Part shown: positions 36,214 to 45,760 of the stretch, piece by piece
How positions within the stretch are numbered: the first letter of the stretch is position 1
Layout of the letters: each line of letters begins with the position of its first letter
Assembly (NCBI GenBank): GCA_018238545.1
Contig: JABCTC010000015.1
Coordinates: 1 to 64,000, forward strand
DNA length: 64,000 bases
Origin: Candidatus Heimdallarchaeota archaeon
GTDB taxonomy: Archaea > Asgardarchaeota > Heimdallarchaeia > Heimdallarchaeales > Heimdallarchaeaceae
Direction of reading: 5' to 3'
Notes under the pieces: generated by a model
What the model was told of the DNA's origin: nothing
The model's input: the letters and a program-made list of their open reading frames with translations, nothing else
Databases searched by the model: none
Position numbers and translations under genes: made by a program

Positions 36214-37167
36214 TCAGCATAGTATTTCTTTCAGTTTCTCTAAACTAATTTTCGCACCACTAATAACTAAAACTACATTTTTCCCTTCAAATTTACTCTT
36301 ATTATTGAGGTAGGAAGAAACAGTTAGAGCAGCTGCTCCTTCTATTAACATATGATGGTGCTGAAGCATCAATCTGATTGATTCTTTAATCTCTGATTCT
36401 GAAACAAGGATGAAATCATCTACATACTTCTGACAAAAATCAAATGTGATGGAGTTCTCTTCAATTCCTCCAGCTGTTCCATCAGATATTGTATCTAAAG
36501 AGTCTAAAGTAACAATTTTCCCTTGTTTTATAGATTCAAACATAATGGCAGAATTAACGGGCTGACAACCGATCACTTCAATATTTTTGTTAATGGATTT
36601 TAAATAACCGCCAATTCCGGATATCAAGCCTCCTCCACCAACAGGTACAAGGACAACATCTATATCCGCTAATTGCTCAAGAAGTTCTATTCCAATTGTA
36701 GCTTGACCAGCGATAATCTCAGAATCATTATAAGGAGAAACAAAAACTACTCCTTGTTTTAAAGAGAAATTTCGTGCATAGGTTTCAGTTTGAACACAAT
36801 CATAGCCATAAAATTCTAGATTTGTTCCATAGTTTCTGAGAAAAGTAATTTTTGCTTTTGAAGCATTTTTAGGTAGATAGATTGTTCCATCAATATCAAG
36901 TTTATCAGTAATATAGGCAAAAGCTGCTCCATGGTTACCGGAAGAAGAAGTAATAACTCCTCTTTCTCTATCTTCCATTGTGAGAGATAGTATCTTGTTT
37001 ACAGCTCCACGAATTTTAAATGAACCAGTAAGTTGCAAATTTTCTAACTTCAAATAGACCTTATTCTTGCCTTCTTTACTTAGAAATGGAGAATATTCTA
37101 AGGGTGTTTTCCTAACATAACCTCGAATCCTTATTTCTGCTTTTTTAGCCTCCTTTATGAAATCCAT
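36214..37167 (-). CDS. ilvA: Threonine/serine dehydratase (PLP-dependent)
   Basis: A 317-residue fold-type II PLP enzyme that deaminates threonine to 2-oxobutanoate, or serine to pyruvate. The PLP lysine is in GSFKIRGAVNKI, SSGNHGAAFAY binds the substrate carboxylate, and VGGGGLISGIGGYLKS is the phosphate-binding glycine loop. There is no C-terminal ACT regulatory domain, so it resembles the catabolic/short form, or a serine racemase-like enzyme. The symbol is given for the catalytic family only. It is convergent with the Nudix gene and divergent from the MBL-fold gene. Confidence 0.9.
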   Translation of the reverse strand: MDFIKEAKKAEIRIRGYVRKTPLEYSPFLSKEGKNKVYLKLENLQLTGSFKIRGAVNKILSLTMEDRERGVITSSSGNHGAAFAYITDKLDIDGTIYLPKNASKAKITFLRNYGTNLEFYGYDCVQTETYARNFSLKQGVVFVSPYNDSEIIAGQATIGIELLEQLADIDVVLVPVGGGGLISGIGGYLKSINKNIEVIGCQPVNSAIMFESIKQGKIVTLDSLDTISDGTAGGIEENSITFDFCQKYVDDFILVSESEIKESIRLMLQHHHMLIEGAAALTVSSYLNNKSKFEGKNVVLVISGAKISLEKLKEILC

Positions 37168-37258
37168 TGCCTCACCATTACTTTCTCAAATATTAAATTC
37201 TTTAGGATGATGAAATATAGACGATAAAATTAAGAAGTCTGTTTTACTAAAATCAACA

Positions 37259-38095
37259 ATGAAAACTAAGTCCAAAGATAAGAGTAGAACAAAAATCATT
37301 TTGCTCGGAACAGGAACACCTAATGCCGAACCCAGTCGATCTGGGTCTGCAATTGCTATTATCGTCAACGACGTTCCATATCTTATCGACTTTGGACCTG
37401 GAGTTATCCGTAGAGCAAAGGCAGCAGGAATTGCAGTCAAAGACTTAGAAACAGCTTTTCTTACTCACCTACATTCTGATCACACTGCTGGTTATCCTGA
37501 TCTCATCTTTACACCTTGGGTTTTAGGAAGAGATAAGCCACTGAGTGTTTTTGGTCCTCCAGGTATTGAAATGATGACTAAAAGCATTCTAGAAGCTTAT
37601 CAAGAAGACATAAATGAAAGGATAAATGGGTTAGAACCAATAAATCAAGTTGGTTATGAAGTTGAAGTGAAGGAGATAGAACCGGGATTAATTCATCAAG
37701 ATGGCAATATCAAAGTTGAGGCTTTTAATGTTAAACATGGTTCATGGAAGGCAGTTGGTTACAAATTTTATACACCAGATAGAACGATTGTAATTTCAGG
37801 TGATACTGCTCCTTTCGAGGAAATGATAGAAGTTTACAAGAATTGTGATGTTTTGATTCATGAAGTTTATTCTATAGAGGGTCTCAAAAACCAATCAAAG
37901 GAATGGCGAGAATATCATGTAAATGTTCATACTTCTTCACATGAACTTGCTGAGATAGCATCAATTGTAAAACCGAAATTGCTTATCCTATATCATCAAC
38001 TTCTTTGGGGGGTAAAAGAAAAAGAACTTCTAACTGAGATAAAGAAAGGTTATAATGGGAAGGTCGTTTCAGGAAAGGATTTAGAAAATTACTAG
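37259..38095 (+). CDS. Metallo-beta-lactamase fold hydrolase (RNase Z / arylsulfatase-like)
   Basis: A 278-residue MBL-fold protein. The opening LLGTGTPNAEPSRSGSA and metal motif THLHSDHTAGYPDL (HxHxDH) match the AtsA/ElaC-like branch. A further His (VKHGSW), an Asp in VISGDTAPF and a His in LILYHQLLW complete the two-zinc set. It lacks a long RNase Z exosite arm, so tRNA 3'-processing is not certain. Proteins of this branch cleave phosphodiesters or aryl sulfates. It lies nine bases upstream of the cysteine synthase-like gene on the same strand, probably in one transcript. Confidence 0.87.
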   Translation: MKTKSKDKSRTKIILLGTGTPNAEPSRSGSAIAIIVNDVPYLIDFGPGVIRRAKAAGIAVKDLETAFLTHLHSDHTAGYPDLIFTPWVLGRDKPLSVFGPPGIEMMTKSILEAYQEDINERINGLEPINQVGYEVEVKEIEPGLIHQDGNIKVEAFNVKHGSWKAVGYKFYTPDRTIVISGDTAPFEEMIEVYKNCDVLIHEVYSIEGLKNQSKEWREYHVNVHTSSHELAEIASIVKPKLLILYHQLLWGVKEKELLTEIKKGYNGKVVSGKDLENY

Positions 38096-38104
38096 TGAGT
38101 TAGT

Positions 38105-39019
38105 ATGAAATACGCAGAAGATCTAACTGAGCTGATTGGGAATACACCTCTGCTTAGACTCAAACGATTATTCCCTAATTTTGATATTTTTGGAAAATGT
38201 GAGTTTATGAACCCCTTAAGCATCAAAGATCGTCCTGTGCTTCAAATAATTGAAAACGCTGAAAGAGAAGGTAAGTTAAAGCATGGCGATGTAGTAATAG
38301 AATGTACAAGTGGAAACACTGGTATGGCTGTTGCATTTATATCTGCAATAAAGGGTTATGAAGCTGTTTTAGTTATGTCAGAAATTCAAAGTTTAGAAAG
38401 AAGACAGATACTCAAAGCTCTTGGAGCAGATTTAATTCTAACGCCGGCAGAACTAGGAACAGAAGGAGCAAGACAAAAACTAAAAGAGATTTTACATGAG
38501 AACCCAGACTATTTCTATATTGGTCAACATGTAAATCCATCAAACCCGCAAGCCCATTATTCAACCACTGGTCCAGAGATTTGGGCAGATACTGAAGGAA
38601 AAATCGATATCCTAATTGCAGGTTTAGGAACAGGTGGGACAATCTGTGGTGCGGGGAAGTTCTTGAAGGAGAAAAAGTCGAGTATTAAACTGATAGCAGT
38701 TGAACCATTTGAATCTCCTTACATCTCGAAAGGGATTTTCCAACCTCATAAGCTGATGGGGACAGCACCAGGGTTTGTTCCAAAAACATTGAACAAAGAG
38801 ATTATTGATGAAATTATTCTTGTTAAGGAAACTGAAGCTTTTGCTATGTGTCGTCAAATAGCTGAAAAAGAGGGTCTCATGGTCGGTATATCTTCTGGTG
38901 CAACATGTAAAGCTGTAGAAGAGATAACCAAAAGGGAGGAAAACAGAGACAAAGTAATTGTGGTAATATTAGCTGATACAGGACAAAGATATCTCAGTGT
39001 AGAAGAATTATTTGAATAA
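38105..39019 (+). CDS. Cysteine synthase family PLP enzyme
   Basis: A 304-residue beta-replacing PLP enzyme of the CysK/CysM/CBS family. Motifs are ELIGNTPLLRL, the PLP lysine in NPLSIKDRP (K in the S-x-KDR setting), TSGNTGMAVAF binding the carboxylate, GLGTGGTICGAG holding the PLP phosphate, and VGISSGATCKA supplying the serine near the ring nitrogen. It would make cysteine from an activated serine (O-acetyl or O-phosphoserine) and sulfide, or a related beta-substituted product. There are no C-terminal CBS domains. It is closely linked to the MBL hydrolase upstream. Confidence 0.92.
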   Translation: MKYAEDLTELIGNTPLLRLKRLFPNFDIFGKCEFMNPLSIKDRPVLQIIENAEREGKLKHGDVVIECTSGNTGMAVAFISAIKGYEAVLVMSEIQSLERRQILKALGADLILTPAELGTEGARQKLKEILHENPDYFYIGQHVNPSNPQAHYSTTGPEIWADTEGKIDILIAGLGTGGTICGAGKFLKEKKSSIKLIAVEPFESPYISKGIFQPHKLMGTAPGFVPKTLNKEIIDEIILVKETEAFAMCRQIAEKEGLMVGISSGATCKAVEEITKREENRDKVIVVILADTGQRYLSVEELFE

Positions 39020-39344
39020 AGAAATATGGTGGGTGGATAAACATTGTTGAGGATAATGAATCCTATCACAAAGCTAGGACTGATTCGATAATTTCAATGA
39101 TACTTTCCATGTTAATTGTAGCTAGAAAGAAGAATCTAACATGATGAATACAACTTCTTTGGTGCTTTCACTTAAAGGTGTGGTAATACTGCTGCATTCT
39201 TAGTATTTGTCTGCATTTTACACCCGTAAGTCTAGGAATCAATATCTAGTACTCTTTTTCTTTTACTCAAGAAAGAGAGTTAATATCTTTCCCCCAATAG
39301 ATTAGTGGAAGAATTTAAAAAGTGTCTATGGTATATTTTACGGA
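39020..39344. other. Intergenic region without a recognised gene
   Basis: This 325 bp stretch holds no convincing reading frame or tRNA. Near 39248-39280 ACTCTTTTTC and AAGAAAGAGAGT could pair into a weak hairpin. The last 35 bp form the promoter of the beta-helix gene. Nothing else is clear. Confidence 0.5.
39313..39322 (+). promoter_or_regulatory. TATA box of the beta-helix gene
   Basis: ATTTAAAAAG lies 23-32 bp before the ATG at 39345, the archaeal TATA distance for a nearly leaderless mRNA. Confidence 0.45.
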
Positions 39345-41291
39345 ATGAAAGTAAGAAGAATTTTAGGATTTATTCTAATATTATATCTTACTTTAAATGT
39401 AAATGTAATAAAAACCAATAGAACAAATCTCGTTCTTCTAAAAATTGATAATCTCCAAACTCAGAGCAATGAACTAACAATATCACTTCAAACTAGTTCA
39501 CTAATTTTAGATGATGACTCAGATTTCATCGCTCTTAACTTACCCGGAAGTGGAACAGAGGGAGATCCTTATGTAATAGAAAACTATCAAATATCCACCA
39601 CCGATAGAGTACCAGGCATTGATATTCGAAAAACAACAAAGCATTTCATTATTCGAAATTGCAAAATTGAAACCGATAGCTGGGGTATTATTGTTAGTGA
39701 AATAGCACCAAATACAGCTTCAATCATGAACAATGAATTGCTAAATAATGATTACACGGCGATTAGTGTCTACAAATCCCCTGGAATTACAATCTCTAAT
39801 AATAATTTTAAAAATAATGATGAAGCCATATTGTTAAAAAAATCAAGCTATTCAGTTATTAGCAATAACTCATTTGAAGGAAATTGGGCTGCATTAACCA
39901 TATCTGGCACAGATTCATGTAATATAGAAAAGAACTTCTTTACTTCAAACGTAAACTCAATGAGTATTACAGCAGTTACAGATTTTATTATCAAGGATAA
40001 TGTACTTTTGAATAATACAAGAAATGGAATAAACCTATATTCTTCAGATAATACTTTGGTTTTGAATAATACATGTAGTGATAGTGGATGGCAAGGAATC
40101 CTAGTACGACAGTCACTATTTGTTACATTAAACGACAATTCTCTTACTAATGACGGTATTTTGATAGATAATTATTCAGCAGAATATGGTAGTCTCTCAA
40201 ATAATCAAGTCAACTCTAAAATTCTTGGTTTTTTCAACAATAAGGATGATTTAGAAATAACGGATCCTATTTATGGTCAGTTAATTCTTTTAGATTGTAA
40301 AAGGGGATATATTACTAATCAAATTCTATCAAATGCAAGTGTAGGCATCACACTCTACAATAGTGAGAAAACTATCATTATCAATAATACTTGTAATAAT
40401 AATGATGGTGATGGAATCAAAATTTATGATTCAGATGAATGCTTAGTTAGTAACAACACTTGTATTAATAATGAAAGAGGAATTAGTATTGCCAACTCCA
40501 ATTATTGTAATGTTTCGAAAAATGCCTTGGTTGGAAATTGGCAGAGCATAGAATTTCAACATTCAAATTCAGGCGAGATTAACTTTAACAAGTGTTTACT
40601 AAACAAAAACCATGGAATAACGGTGATGTATTCAGAATCTTTTTTTGTGAACAATAACAATTGTTCAGATAACCATAATATAGGCATTCAAATAATAGAT
40701 TCAAGATATTTTGTTGTGGCTAATAATTCATGTATAAACAATAATAATGACGGAATTTACGTCCCAATAGCAAGCTATTGCATTATCTACAACAATTTCT
40801 GCAAAAATAACACAAATGGCATATATGTTGGTCATTCTGGAGAAAGCTGGATACCTGAATATGTGCCTCCACCCCCAGCTGCATATTTTGAAATAGTTGC
40901 AAATCAGCTTCAAGAGAATAGAGAATACGGAGTTTATCTTGATCGAATGACAGAGGATAACAATATTCACCACAATTCATTTGTCAATAATAGTGAGGAA
41001 GGAATAGCACAAGGGTATGATAGTGGAGAGGGGAATATATGGTTTGATAAAAAGACAAATGAAGGCAATTATTGGTCTAATCATAATGGAGTTGGAACGT
41101 ATAAAATTGCAGGAGAAGCTAATTCAATTGACCAATACCCATTAATAGAGCCAAAAAATATAGAAATGCCAGAGATTCCATCAAATTGGACAACTTACCG
41201 TACTAAATTAAATCCGCAAATAATATGCATAGGAATAGTAGCATTAGTATTATTACGGCGCAGAAAATCAAAGATTAGCAAAGAAATATAA
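39345..41291 (+). CDS. Secreted right-handed beta-helix (NosD-like) surface protein
   Basis: A 648-residue protein with a signal peptide (about 5-22), a long parallel beta-helix body and a C-terminal membrane segment (about 625-640) ending in RRRKSK. The body shows repeated 22-25 residue coils with Asn ladders: NSFEGNWAALTISGTDSCN, NTCSDSGWQGILVRQS, NTCNNNDGDGIKIYDSD and more, the PbH1 pattern of NosD and archaeal surface proteins. GSGTEGDPYVIENYQIS is a typical start of such domains. Such proteins bind or process polysaccharides, or build the cell surface. No catalytic site is evident. It precedes TnpB copy 2. Confidence 0.85.
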   Translation: MKVRRILGFILILYLTLNVNVIKTNRTNLVLLKIDNLQTQSNELTISLQTSSLILDDDSDFIALNLPGSGTEGDPYVIENYQISTTDRVPGIDIRKTTKHFIIRNCKIETDSWGIIVSEIAPNTASIMNNELLNNDYTAISVYKSPGITISNNNFKNNDEAILLKKSSYSVISNNSFEGNWAALTISGTDSCNIEKNFFTSNVNSMSITAVTDFIIKDNVLLNNTRNGINLYSSDNTLVLNNTCSDSGWQGILVRQSLFVTLNDNSLTNDGILIDNYSAEYGSLSNNQVNSKILGFFNNKDDLEITDPIYGQLILLDCKRGYITNQILSNASVGITLYNSEKTIIINNTCNNNDGDGIKIYDSDECLVSNNTCINNERGISIANSNYCNVSKNALVGNWQSIEFQHSNSGEINFNKCLLNKNHGITVMYSESFFVNNNNCSDNHNIGIQIIDSRYFVVANNSCINNNNDGIYVPIASYCIIYNNFCKNNTNGIYVGHSGESWIPEYVPPPPAAYFEIVANQLQENREYGVYLDRMTEDNNIHHNSFVNNSEEGIAQGYDSGEGNIWFDKKTNEGNYWSNHNGVGTYKIAGEANSIDQYPLIEPKNIEMPEIPSNWTTYRTKLNPQIICIGIVALVLLRRRKSKISKEI

Positions 41292-41392
41292 GTGTAGCCG
41301 ATACATCAATCCTAATTTTGCAAACTGTTAGAATGCCTTTGCCATTTGAGAAGCGAGGAGATTGTTACTATAATACGTCAAGGAGGTATGGT

Positions 41393-41410
41393 GAGATTTG
41401 AATCTCAAAT
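41393..41410. repeat. Short inverted repeat beyond TnpB copy 2
   Basis: GATTTGA and TCAAATC flank a three-base loop about 20 bp past the tnpB stop. It could be an IS605-type end hairpin or part of a terminator or guide RNA. No matching repeat was found beside copy 1. Confidence 0.35.
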
Positions 41411-41431
41411 CTATATTTATCAGTTTTAAAC

Positions 41432-42649
41432 CTAATTTGGTTTATAACAGAAAGGATACACCACATATCCTCCTACCCCACCCACACTCCGCATAGGAAG
41501 TGCTTGTGGATCGCTTTTCAACAAAATATTATAGGCAACGTTTACATCAGCATTTATTCGTACCCCATTTGCTGATTGAAATACACCTCTTTTGATTCTC
41601 TTTCCTTTATAGATAGTGTGTTTCTTTATTGGTTCATTATCTAAGAAACTGCATTTGGAAGTATAATTCTCTTCGATAAGTACTACTTTGATTCCTTTTT
41701 CTTCTGCTTTGTAAGTTATTTTTTCAATTAGCTCTAGAAAAGGAATCTGAACAAAAAGTTGATTGAATTTTCTTCCAAAATTTATTCTTTGCTTCCAGTT
41801 CTTATTATATCCAATTACCAATGTCCCAATACTTTTTTTGCTGCATTCTTGGATTATGAAACTACTTAGTTTATGAAGTTGATTCAACTTCTTAAGCTCA
41901 AACTTTCTCTTTAGTTGATGAAATTTCTTTCCATTCGTGCTTAGGTTAGAACTATAGCAGCGTGAAAGTTCAGATGATTTCTTATTGAAATACTGTACAA
42001 TTGATTTTATTCCTTTACCATTATCTTTGACAATAATTGGTCTAGATCCAATATTGTCTACTAAAGTTATAATGTTAAGGTATCCTAAATCGATTGCAGC
42101 TTTTCTGCTGCTTGGAAGGCTAATAATTGTTAGTTTCTTCTGATAAATAATTTCAATAGTATAACCCACACCTTTTGGAACGACTCTAACTTGCTTTAAT
42201 TGTACATCTTCATTAAATCTAGTTTTAACTGTAAAATTGACTTTTTTTGGTAACTTTAAGGTACCATCTTTGCGTATGCGGGCTTGATTTGCAGTAAATG
42301 TTGCAGTAAACTGTCCATTTGCTGATTTGTATTTAGGTATTTTTGGTTTTGTTTGACCTCTTGAAGGATTATGAGTGTATTTTTTGTTAAGTTTAAAGAA
42401 CGATGTCCAGTTTTCTCTTAATCTTCTCAATGTTTGTTGAGCTGTGTGTCCTGGCAAATTCGTATATTCCTTACTGTTTTTCATCAAATCCCAAAGATCA
42501 ATATAACTTGAAACAAAGCCTTTTTTTGTAAACTCTTGTCTTAGTAGATAATTGGCTTTATTGTACAAATCCTTGACTGAACGACATAAATTACTTAGTT
42601 CGACACTTTGTTTAACTTCAATACGTTCTGTTCGATAACAGTATGTCAT
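41432..42649 (-). mobile_element. tnpB: IS200/IS605-type TnpB (copy 2), stand-alone
   Basis: A 405-residue paralogue of the TnpB at 27629. RuvC-I is AAIDLGYLNI, RuvC-III is INADVNVAYNI, and the Cys-less loop KGKRIKRGVFQSANG replaces the zinc finger. The RuvC-II strand reads VIGYNKNWKQ; the Glu found after Tyr-Asn in copy 1 is Lys here, while the Glu in IEENYTSK is shared. Its base composition matches the AT-rich host, unlike copy 1, so it has probably resided here longer. No TnpA is adjacent. Just beyond its 3' end, near 41392-41410, GATTTGAATCTCAAATC forms a small inverted repeat that could be an element end. Confidence 0.87.
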
Positions 42650-42699
42650 TCAATAACCATATAGCAGTTCGATATATAATATCAAAAATAAGTGTGGTG

Positions 42700-42777
42700 T
42701 GGTGGGGTGGGGCGGATTCGAACCGCCGACTTTCTCCACGTCAAGGAGATATCATAACCGAGCTAGATCACCACCCC
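42700..42777 (-). tRNA. tRNA-Val (GAC)
   Basis: Read on the minus strand it folds into a full cloverleaf. The acceptor is GGGGTGG/CCACCCC with A73 and an encoded CCA. The anticodon stem TCTCC/GGAGA holds loop TTGACGT (anticodon GAC), and the T-arm is GGCGG-TTCGAAT-CCGCC. No intron. An A/T-rich box (about 42815-42830) lies upstream on its strand. It sits between TnpB copy 2 and the ABC transporter operon. Confidence 0.93.
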
Positions 42778-43067
42778 TTTTGGTAATGTTTTCGCTCGTT
42801 CTTTTCAGTTTTACTTTCTTTAAATATTTTTTGTTATCAATCTACTTAAGATAATTAACTAAAATTTCACCCTTTTTTGGAAGATGAATCAAAAACAAAT
42901 GTGTCTTGTTAAAAATGATTTCAATTAAAGACAAACATTTAACTTTTCAGTTCCATAGAGTTATGGCTTAAAACAAGAGTGTTCAAGGATGTTCAGAAAA
43001 AATTCATTTCATTCTTCTACAAAATTTATTCCAATGATTGTATTGATTCATCTAAATCGAGACAACA

Positions 43068-43077
43068 TTTATAAAAA
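43068..43077 (+). promoter_or_regulatory. TATA box of the peptide transporter operon
   Basis: TTTATAAAAA is a strong archaeal TATA box 61 bp before the ATG at 43138, giving an expected leader of about 35-40 nt. Confidence 0.55.
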
Positions 43078-43120
43078 CTTCAACGAGAGTTAAACAACGA
43101 ATAGATAATCTGTTCATACA

Positions 43121-43130
43121 CACTCGAGTG
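43121..43130. promoter_or_regulatory. Perfect palindrome in the transporter leader, possible operator
   Basis: CACTCGAGTG is a ten-base perfect palindrome lying seven bases before the operon's first ATG and downstream of the expected transcription start. A repressor bound there would block transcription; as RNA it is too short to form a stable hairpin. No second copy was noticed. Confidence 0.3.
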
Positions 43131-43137
43131 ATTTATT

Positions 43138-45744
43138 ATGGATAAAAGTGTAGCACTTTCACTTAAAATTATCGGAGCAATCCTATTATTCTCAGCAGCA
43201 TTTATACCGTTATACAGCATTGCATTTGATTCTACAACAAATGAACCAGAGCCAATAGTTGCATCAGCTACCTTCAGTATTGCAGGTGGAGCAAATGATG
43301 TCTTCTACAAGGATGGTATGATTTATATTGCTGATGCGAATGCAGGTATGCTCATTTTTAATGCATCCAACCCAACTTCCCCTAGTTTATCAGGGACTTA
43401 TACTACTGCTGGAGACAGTAAAGGAATATATGTTGAAGACGGGTACGCATATGTAACAGACACACTTACAGGATTATTGATTGTTAATGTTACGATTGCA
43501 TCAAGTCCAATATTGGCAGGATATTATAATCTCACAGGAGGAGGTAATGAAGTATACGTAAAAGATGGATACGCATACGTAACAGCTGATACAGGACTAA
43601 CAATTTTAAATGTAACAGATGTAACAAATCCAACGTTTGAAGGAAGTTACGAAACAACAGGCATAGCACAAGATGTTTTCATTTATGGGGGTTGTGCGTT
43701 TATTCTAGATGAGACAAGTCTAGTAATATTGAATGTAACAGATGTAACAAATCCAACATTTGAAGGAAATTACAATACAAATGGTGTTGCTAATGATTTC
43801 GTCATACAAGGAGGGGTTGCTTTCATTGTCGGCGAAAGTTTTGGTTTATCAATACTAAATGTAACAGATGTAACTGCACCAGTTTTGATGGGTAGTCATG
43901 ATTTAGCTGGAGATGGAGAGGGTATATTTATTGAAAATGGATATGCATTTGTCACCGATGCTGAAACAGGATTACAGATTATTTCTGTAGAGGATCCAAC
44001 AAGCCCTGAACTGAAAGCATCGTATGATATAGCAGGAGTACCCAATAGCATTTACATTGTTAATGAATACGCTTACATTGTAGACGACAGTACAGGATTG
44101 TTAATATTCCACGTTAGACCAAGGGTAAACACCGATACCGCAGGGAATCTTGTTCAAGTTATGGGTTTCAGTATTCAATATAGAACCCTCACTTACAATT
44201 CTACAGGATACTCAGCAGATGCTCAACTTCTTAGTGGAGAAGTTCCTGCTAGTGTTGTGATTCTATCTGCAATTATCTGGTTCTTATTGGTATTTGCATT
44301 ATTATTTACAGTCTTAGGTCAAGTTTTCCAAAGTGGGGGCTTTAAGTCAAGAGGTCTAACTGCAGACATTGTTGCAGTAATATTATTGCTTAGTGGATTA
44401 ATTGCGGCGATAATTGCGATGAATCGCTCGCTGTACATTTCTGCAGATACCTACGTAGCAATAGTAGATGGTCAAACAGCATTATCATCTGCACCATTAA
44501 CATTTAATCCAAATGACAGTTCTCCTTCCTTCTTTAATATTGAGTTAAACGGATCTATTGGTGCTGGTTTCTATCTATTTACTATCGGAATAATAGTGCT
44601 TGTAACAGGAATATTTTTACCTGTTAACTGGCAAAAACCAATTAGTTCTGAAAAAGTAAGAAAAATGGGAGAAACAGGCATTGTCAAATGGATAAAGAAT
44701 GTTGCTAACTTGCGTTTAACAACATATGTTGCCCGTCGTCTAATAACTCTTATTCCGCTATTTATTGCAGTTTGTGTTCTGACGTTTGTAATGGTAAGCG
44801 GTTTAGGTGACCCAGTAGCTTTACTGTTACTTGGAAAACAAAGAACTACAGAACAGGATCGAATAAATCTAACGCGAAAATTAGGGTTAGATCAACCAAT
44901 CTATGTACAGTTCATTATGTGGTTCTACAACCTCTTACATGGAGACATGGGGGACAGTTTCCAATCAGGTCAAGCAATAAACAACATGATTGGTGGTTTA
45001 GTCTGGGAAACACTAAAATTACAATTATTAGCATTTGTACTATCATTGGTTGTCTCCATCCCATTAGGAGTTTTAGCAGCTAATAATCATAACACATGGA
45101 TTGACTCAATGTCAAGCTCACTTGCATTGTTAGGACAATCAATGCCCATATTTGTCTTTGGGTTAATCCTAATCTACATCTTCAGTGGTTATGGATTAGG
45201 ATGGTTCCCAGCAGCAAAAGCTCATAGAGTACCAACACCAACACCAGTATTCAGTGGCACGAATTGGGACTTATTCTGGGGCGGAGAATGGGCAACGTGG
45301 TGGGGCAATCTCACCTTGAGACTAGGTGACTCTCTCATGCATATGGCTCTTCCAACAGTTACATTGTTGTTCAACTTCATGGCAATATATACAAGATTAG
45401 TAAGATCAACTATGTTAGAAGTATTGAGACAAGACTTTATCTTAGCCGCAAGAGCTAATGGTATATCTGAGAGAATCATTACATGGAAACATGCTTTCAG
45501 AAACACATTGGTTCCAGTCGTTACCTATGTAGGGTTGTTTTTGGCTACAGCATTAGCTGGAGCTCCTATTACAGAAACACTCTTCACATGGCCAGGACTA
45601 GGATTCAAATATGTATCAGCTATCAGTCTTCTCGACTTCCCGATGATACTCGGCACGGTAGCAATACTGACGATACTAATTCTGTTAGGGAATCTAATAA
45701 CTGATATAATCTACGTGGCGGTAGATCCAAGAATCGAATTGTAG
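43138..45744 (+). CDS. LVIVD beta-propeller fused to DppB/OppB-type ABC permease
   Basis: An 868-residue fusion. One membrane helix (about 8-30) is followed by an external domain (about 40-325) of six to seven LVIVD repeats, each about 41 residues and ending like LTILNVTDVTNPTFEG. Extra membrane helices (about 375-400, 415-435, 480-500) follow. A complete OppB/DppB permease fills residues about 525-868: YVARRLITLIPLFIAVCVLTF, GLDQPIYVQFIMW and the coupling segment AARANGISERIITWKHAFRN. The permease alone would be about 330 residues. It heads an operon with a second permease and two ATPases; no separate binding protein is encoded, so the propeller may take that role. The ligand is unknown. Confidence 0.88.
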   Translation: MDKSVALSLKIIGAILLFSAAFIPLYSIAFDSTTNEPEPIVASATFSIAGGANDVFYKDGMIYIADANAGMLIFNASNPTSPSLSGTYTTAGDSKGIYVEDGYAYVTDTLTGLLIVNVTIASSPILAGYYNLTGGGNEVYVKDGYAYVTADTGLTILNVTDVTNPTFEGSYETTGIAQDVFIYGGCAFILDETSLVILNVTDVTNPTFEGNYNTNGVANDFVIQGGVAFIVGESFGLSILNVTDVTAPVLMGSHDLAGDGEGIFIENGYAFVTDAETGLQIISVEDPTSPELKASYDIAGVPNSIYIVNEYAYIVDDSTGLLIFHVRPRVNTDTAGNLVQVMGFSIQYRTLTYNSTGYSADAQLLSGEVPASVVILSAIIWFLLVFALLFTVLGQVFQSGGFKSRGLTADIVAVILLLSGLIAAIIAMNRSLYISADTYVAIVDGQTALSSAPLTFNPNDSSPSFFNIELNGSIGAGFYLFTIGIIVLVTGIFLPVNWQKPISSEKVRKMGETGIVKWIKNVANLRLTTYVARRLITLIPLFIAVCVLTFVMVSGLGDPVALLLLGKQRTTEQDRINLTRKLGLDQPIYVQFIMWFYNLLHGDMGDSFQSGQAINNMIGGLVWETLKLQLLAFVLSLVVSIPLGVLAANNHNTWIDSMSSSLALLGQSMPIFVFGLILIYIFSGYGLGWFPAAKAHRVPTPTPVFSGTNWDLFWGGEWATWWGNLTLRLGDSLMHMALPTVTLLFNFMAIYTRLVRSTMLEVLRQDFILAARANGISERIITWKHAFRNTLVPVVTYVGLFLATALAGAPITETLFTWPGLGFKYVSAISLLDFPMILGTVAILTILILLGNLITDIIYVAVDPRIEL
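43609..43773 (+). repeat. Direct repeat within the LVIVD domain (42 bp, 123-bp period)
   Basis: Bases 43609-43650 and 43732-43773 are identical at 40 of 42 positions. The 123-base period equals 41 codons, one propeller blade, so blades have been copied or homogenised recently. Confidence 0.8.
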
Positions 45745-45760
45745 ATAAGGTGGTCAAAAA

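Larger units (their letters stand above)
42778..43137. other. Intergenic region between tRNA-Val and the transporter operon
   Basis: This 360 bp A/T-rich region carries the tRNA-Val promoter at its left end and the transporter promoter at its right end. No reading frame or RNA gene is evident in the middle. Confidence 0.5.

Noticed and set aside
37259-38095. Naming the MBL-fold protein as RNase Z
   Set aside because: The core motifs fit, but the exosite arm that grips tRNA is not visible and arylsulfatase-like relatives share the same motifs.
43609-43773. CRISPR-like repeat
   Set aside because: The two copies lie within a reading frame with a 41-codon period and encode propeller blades; no array of spacers exists anywhere in the window.
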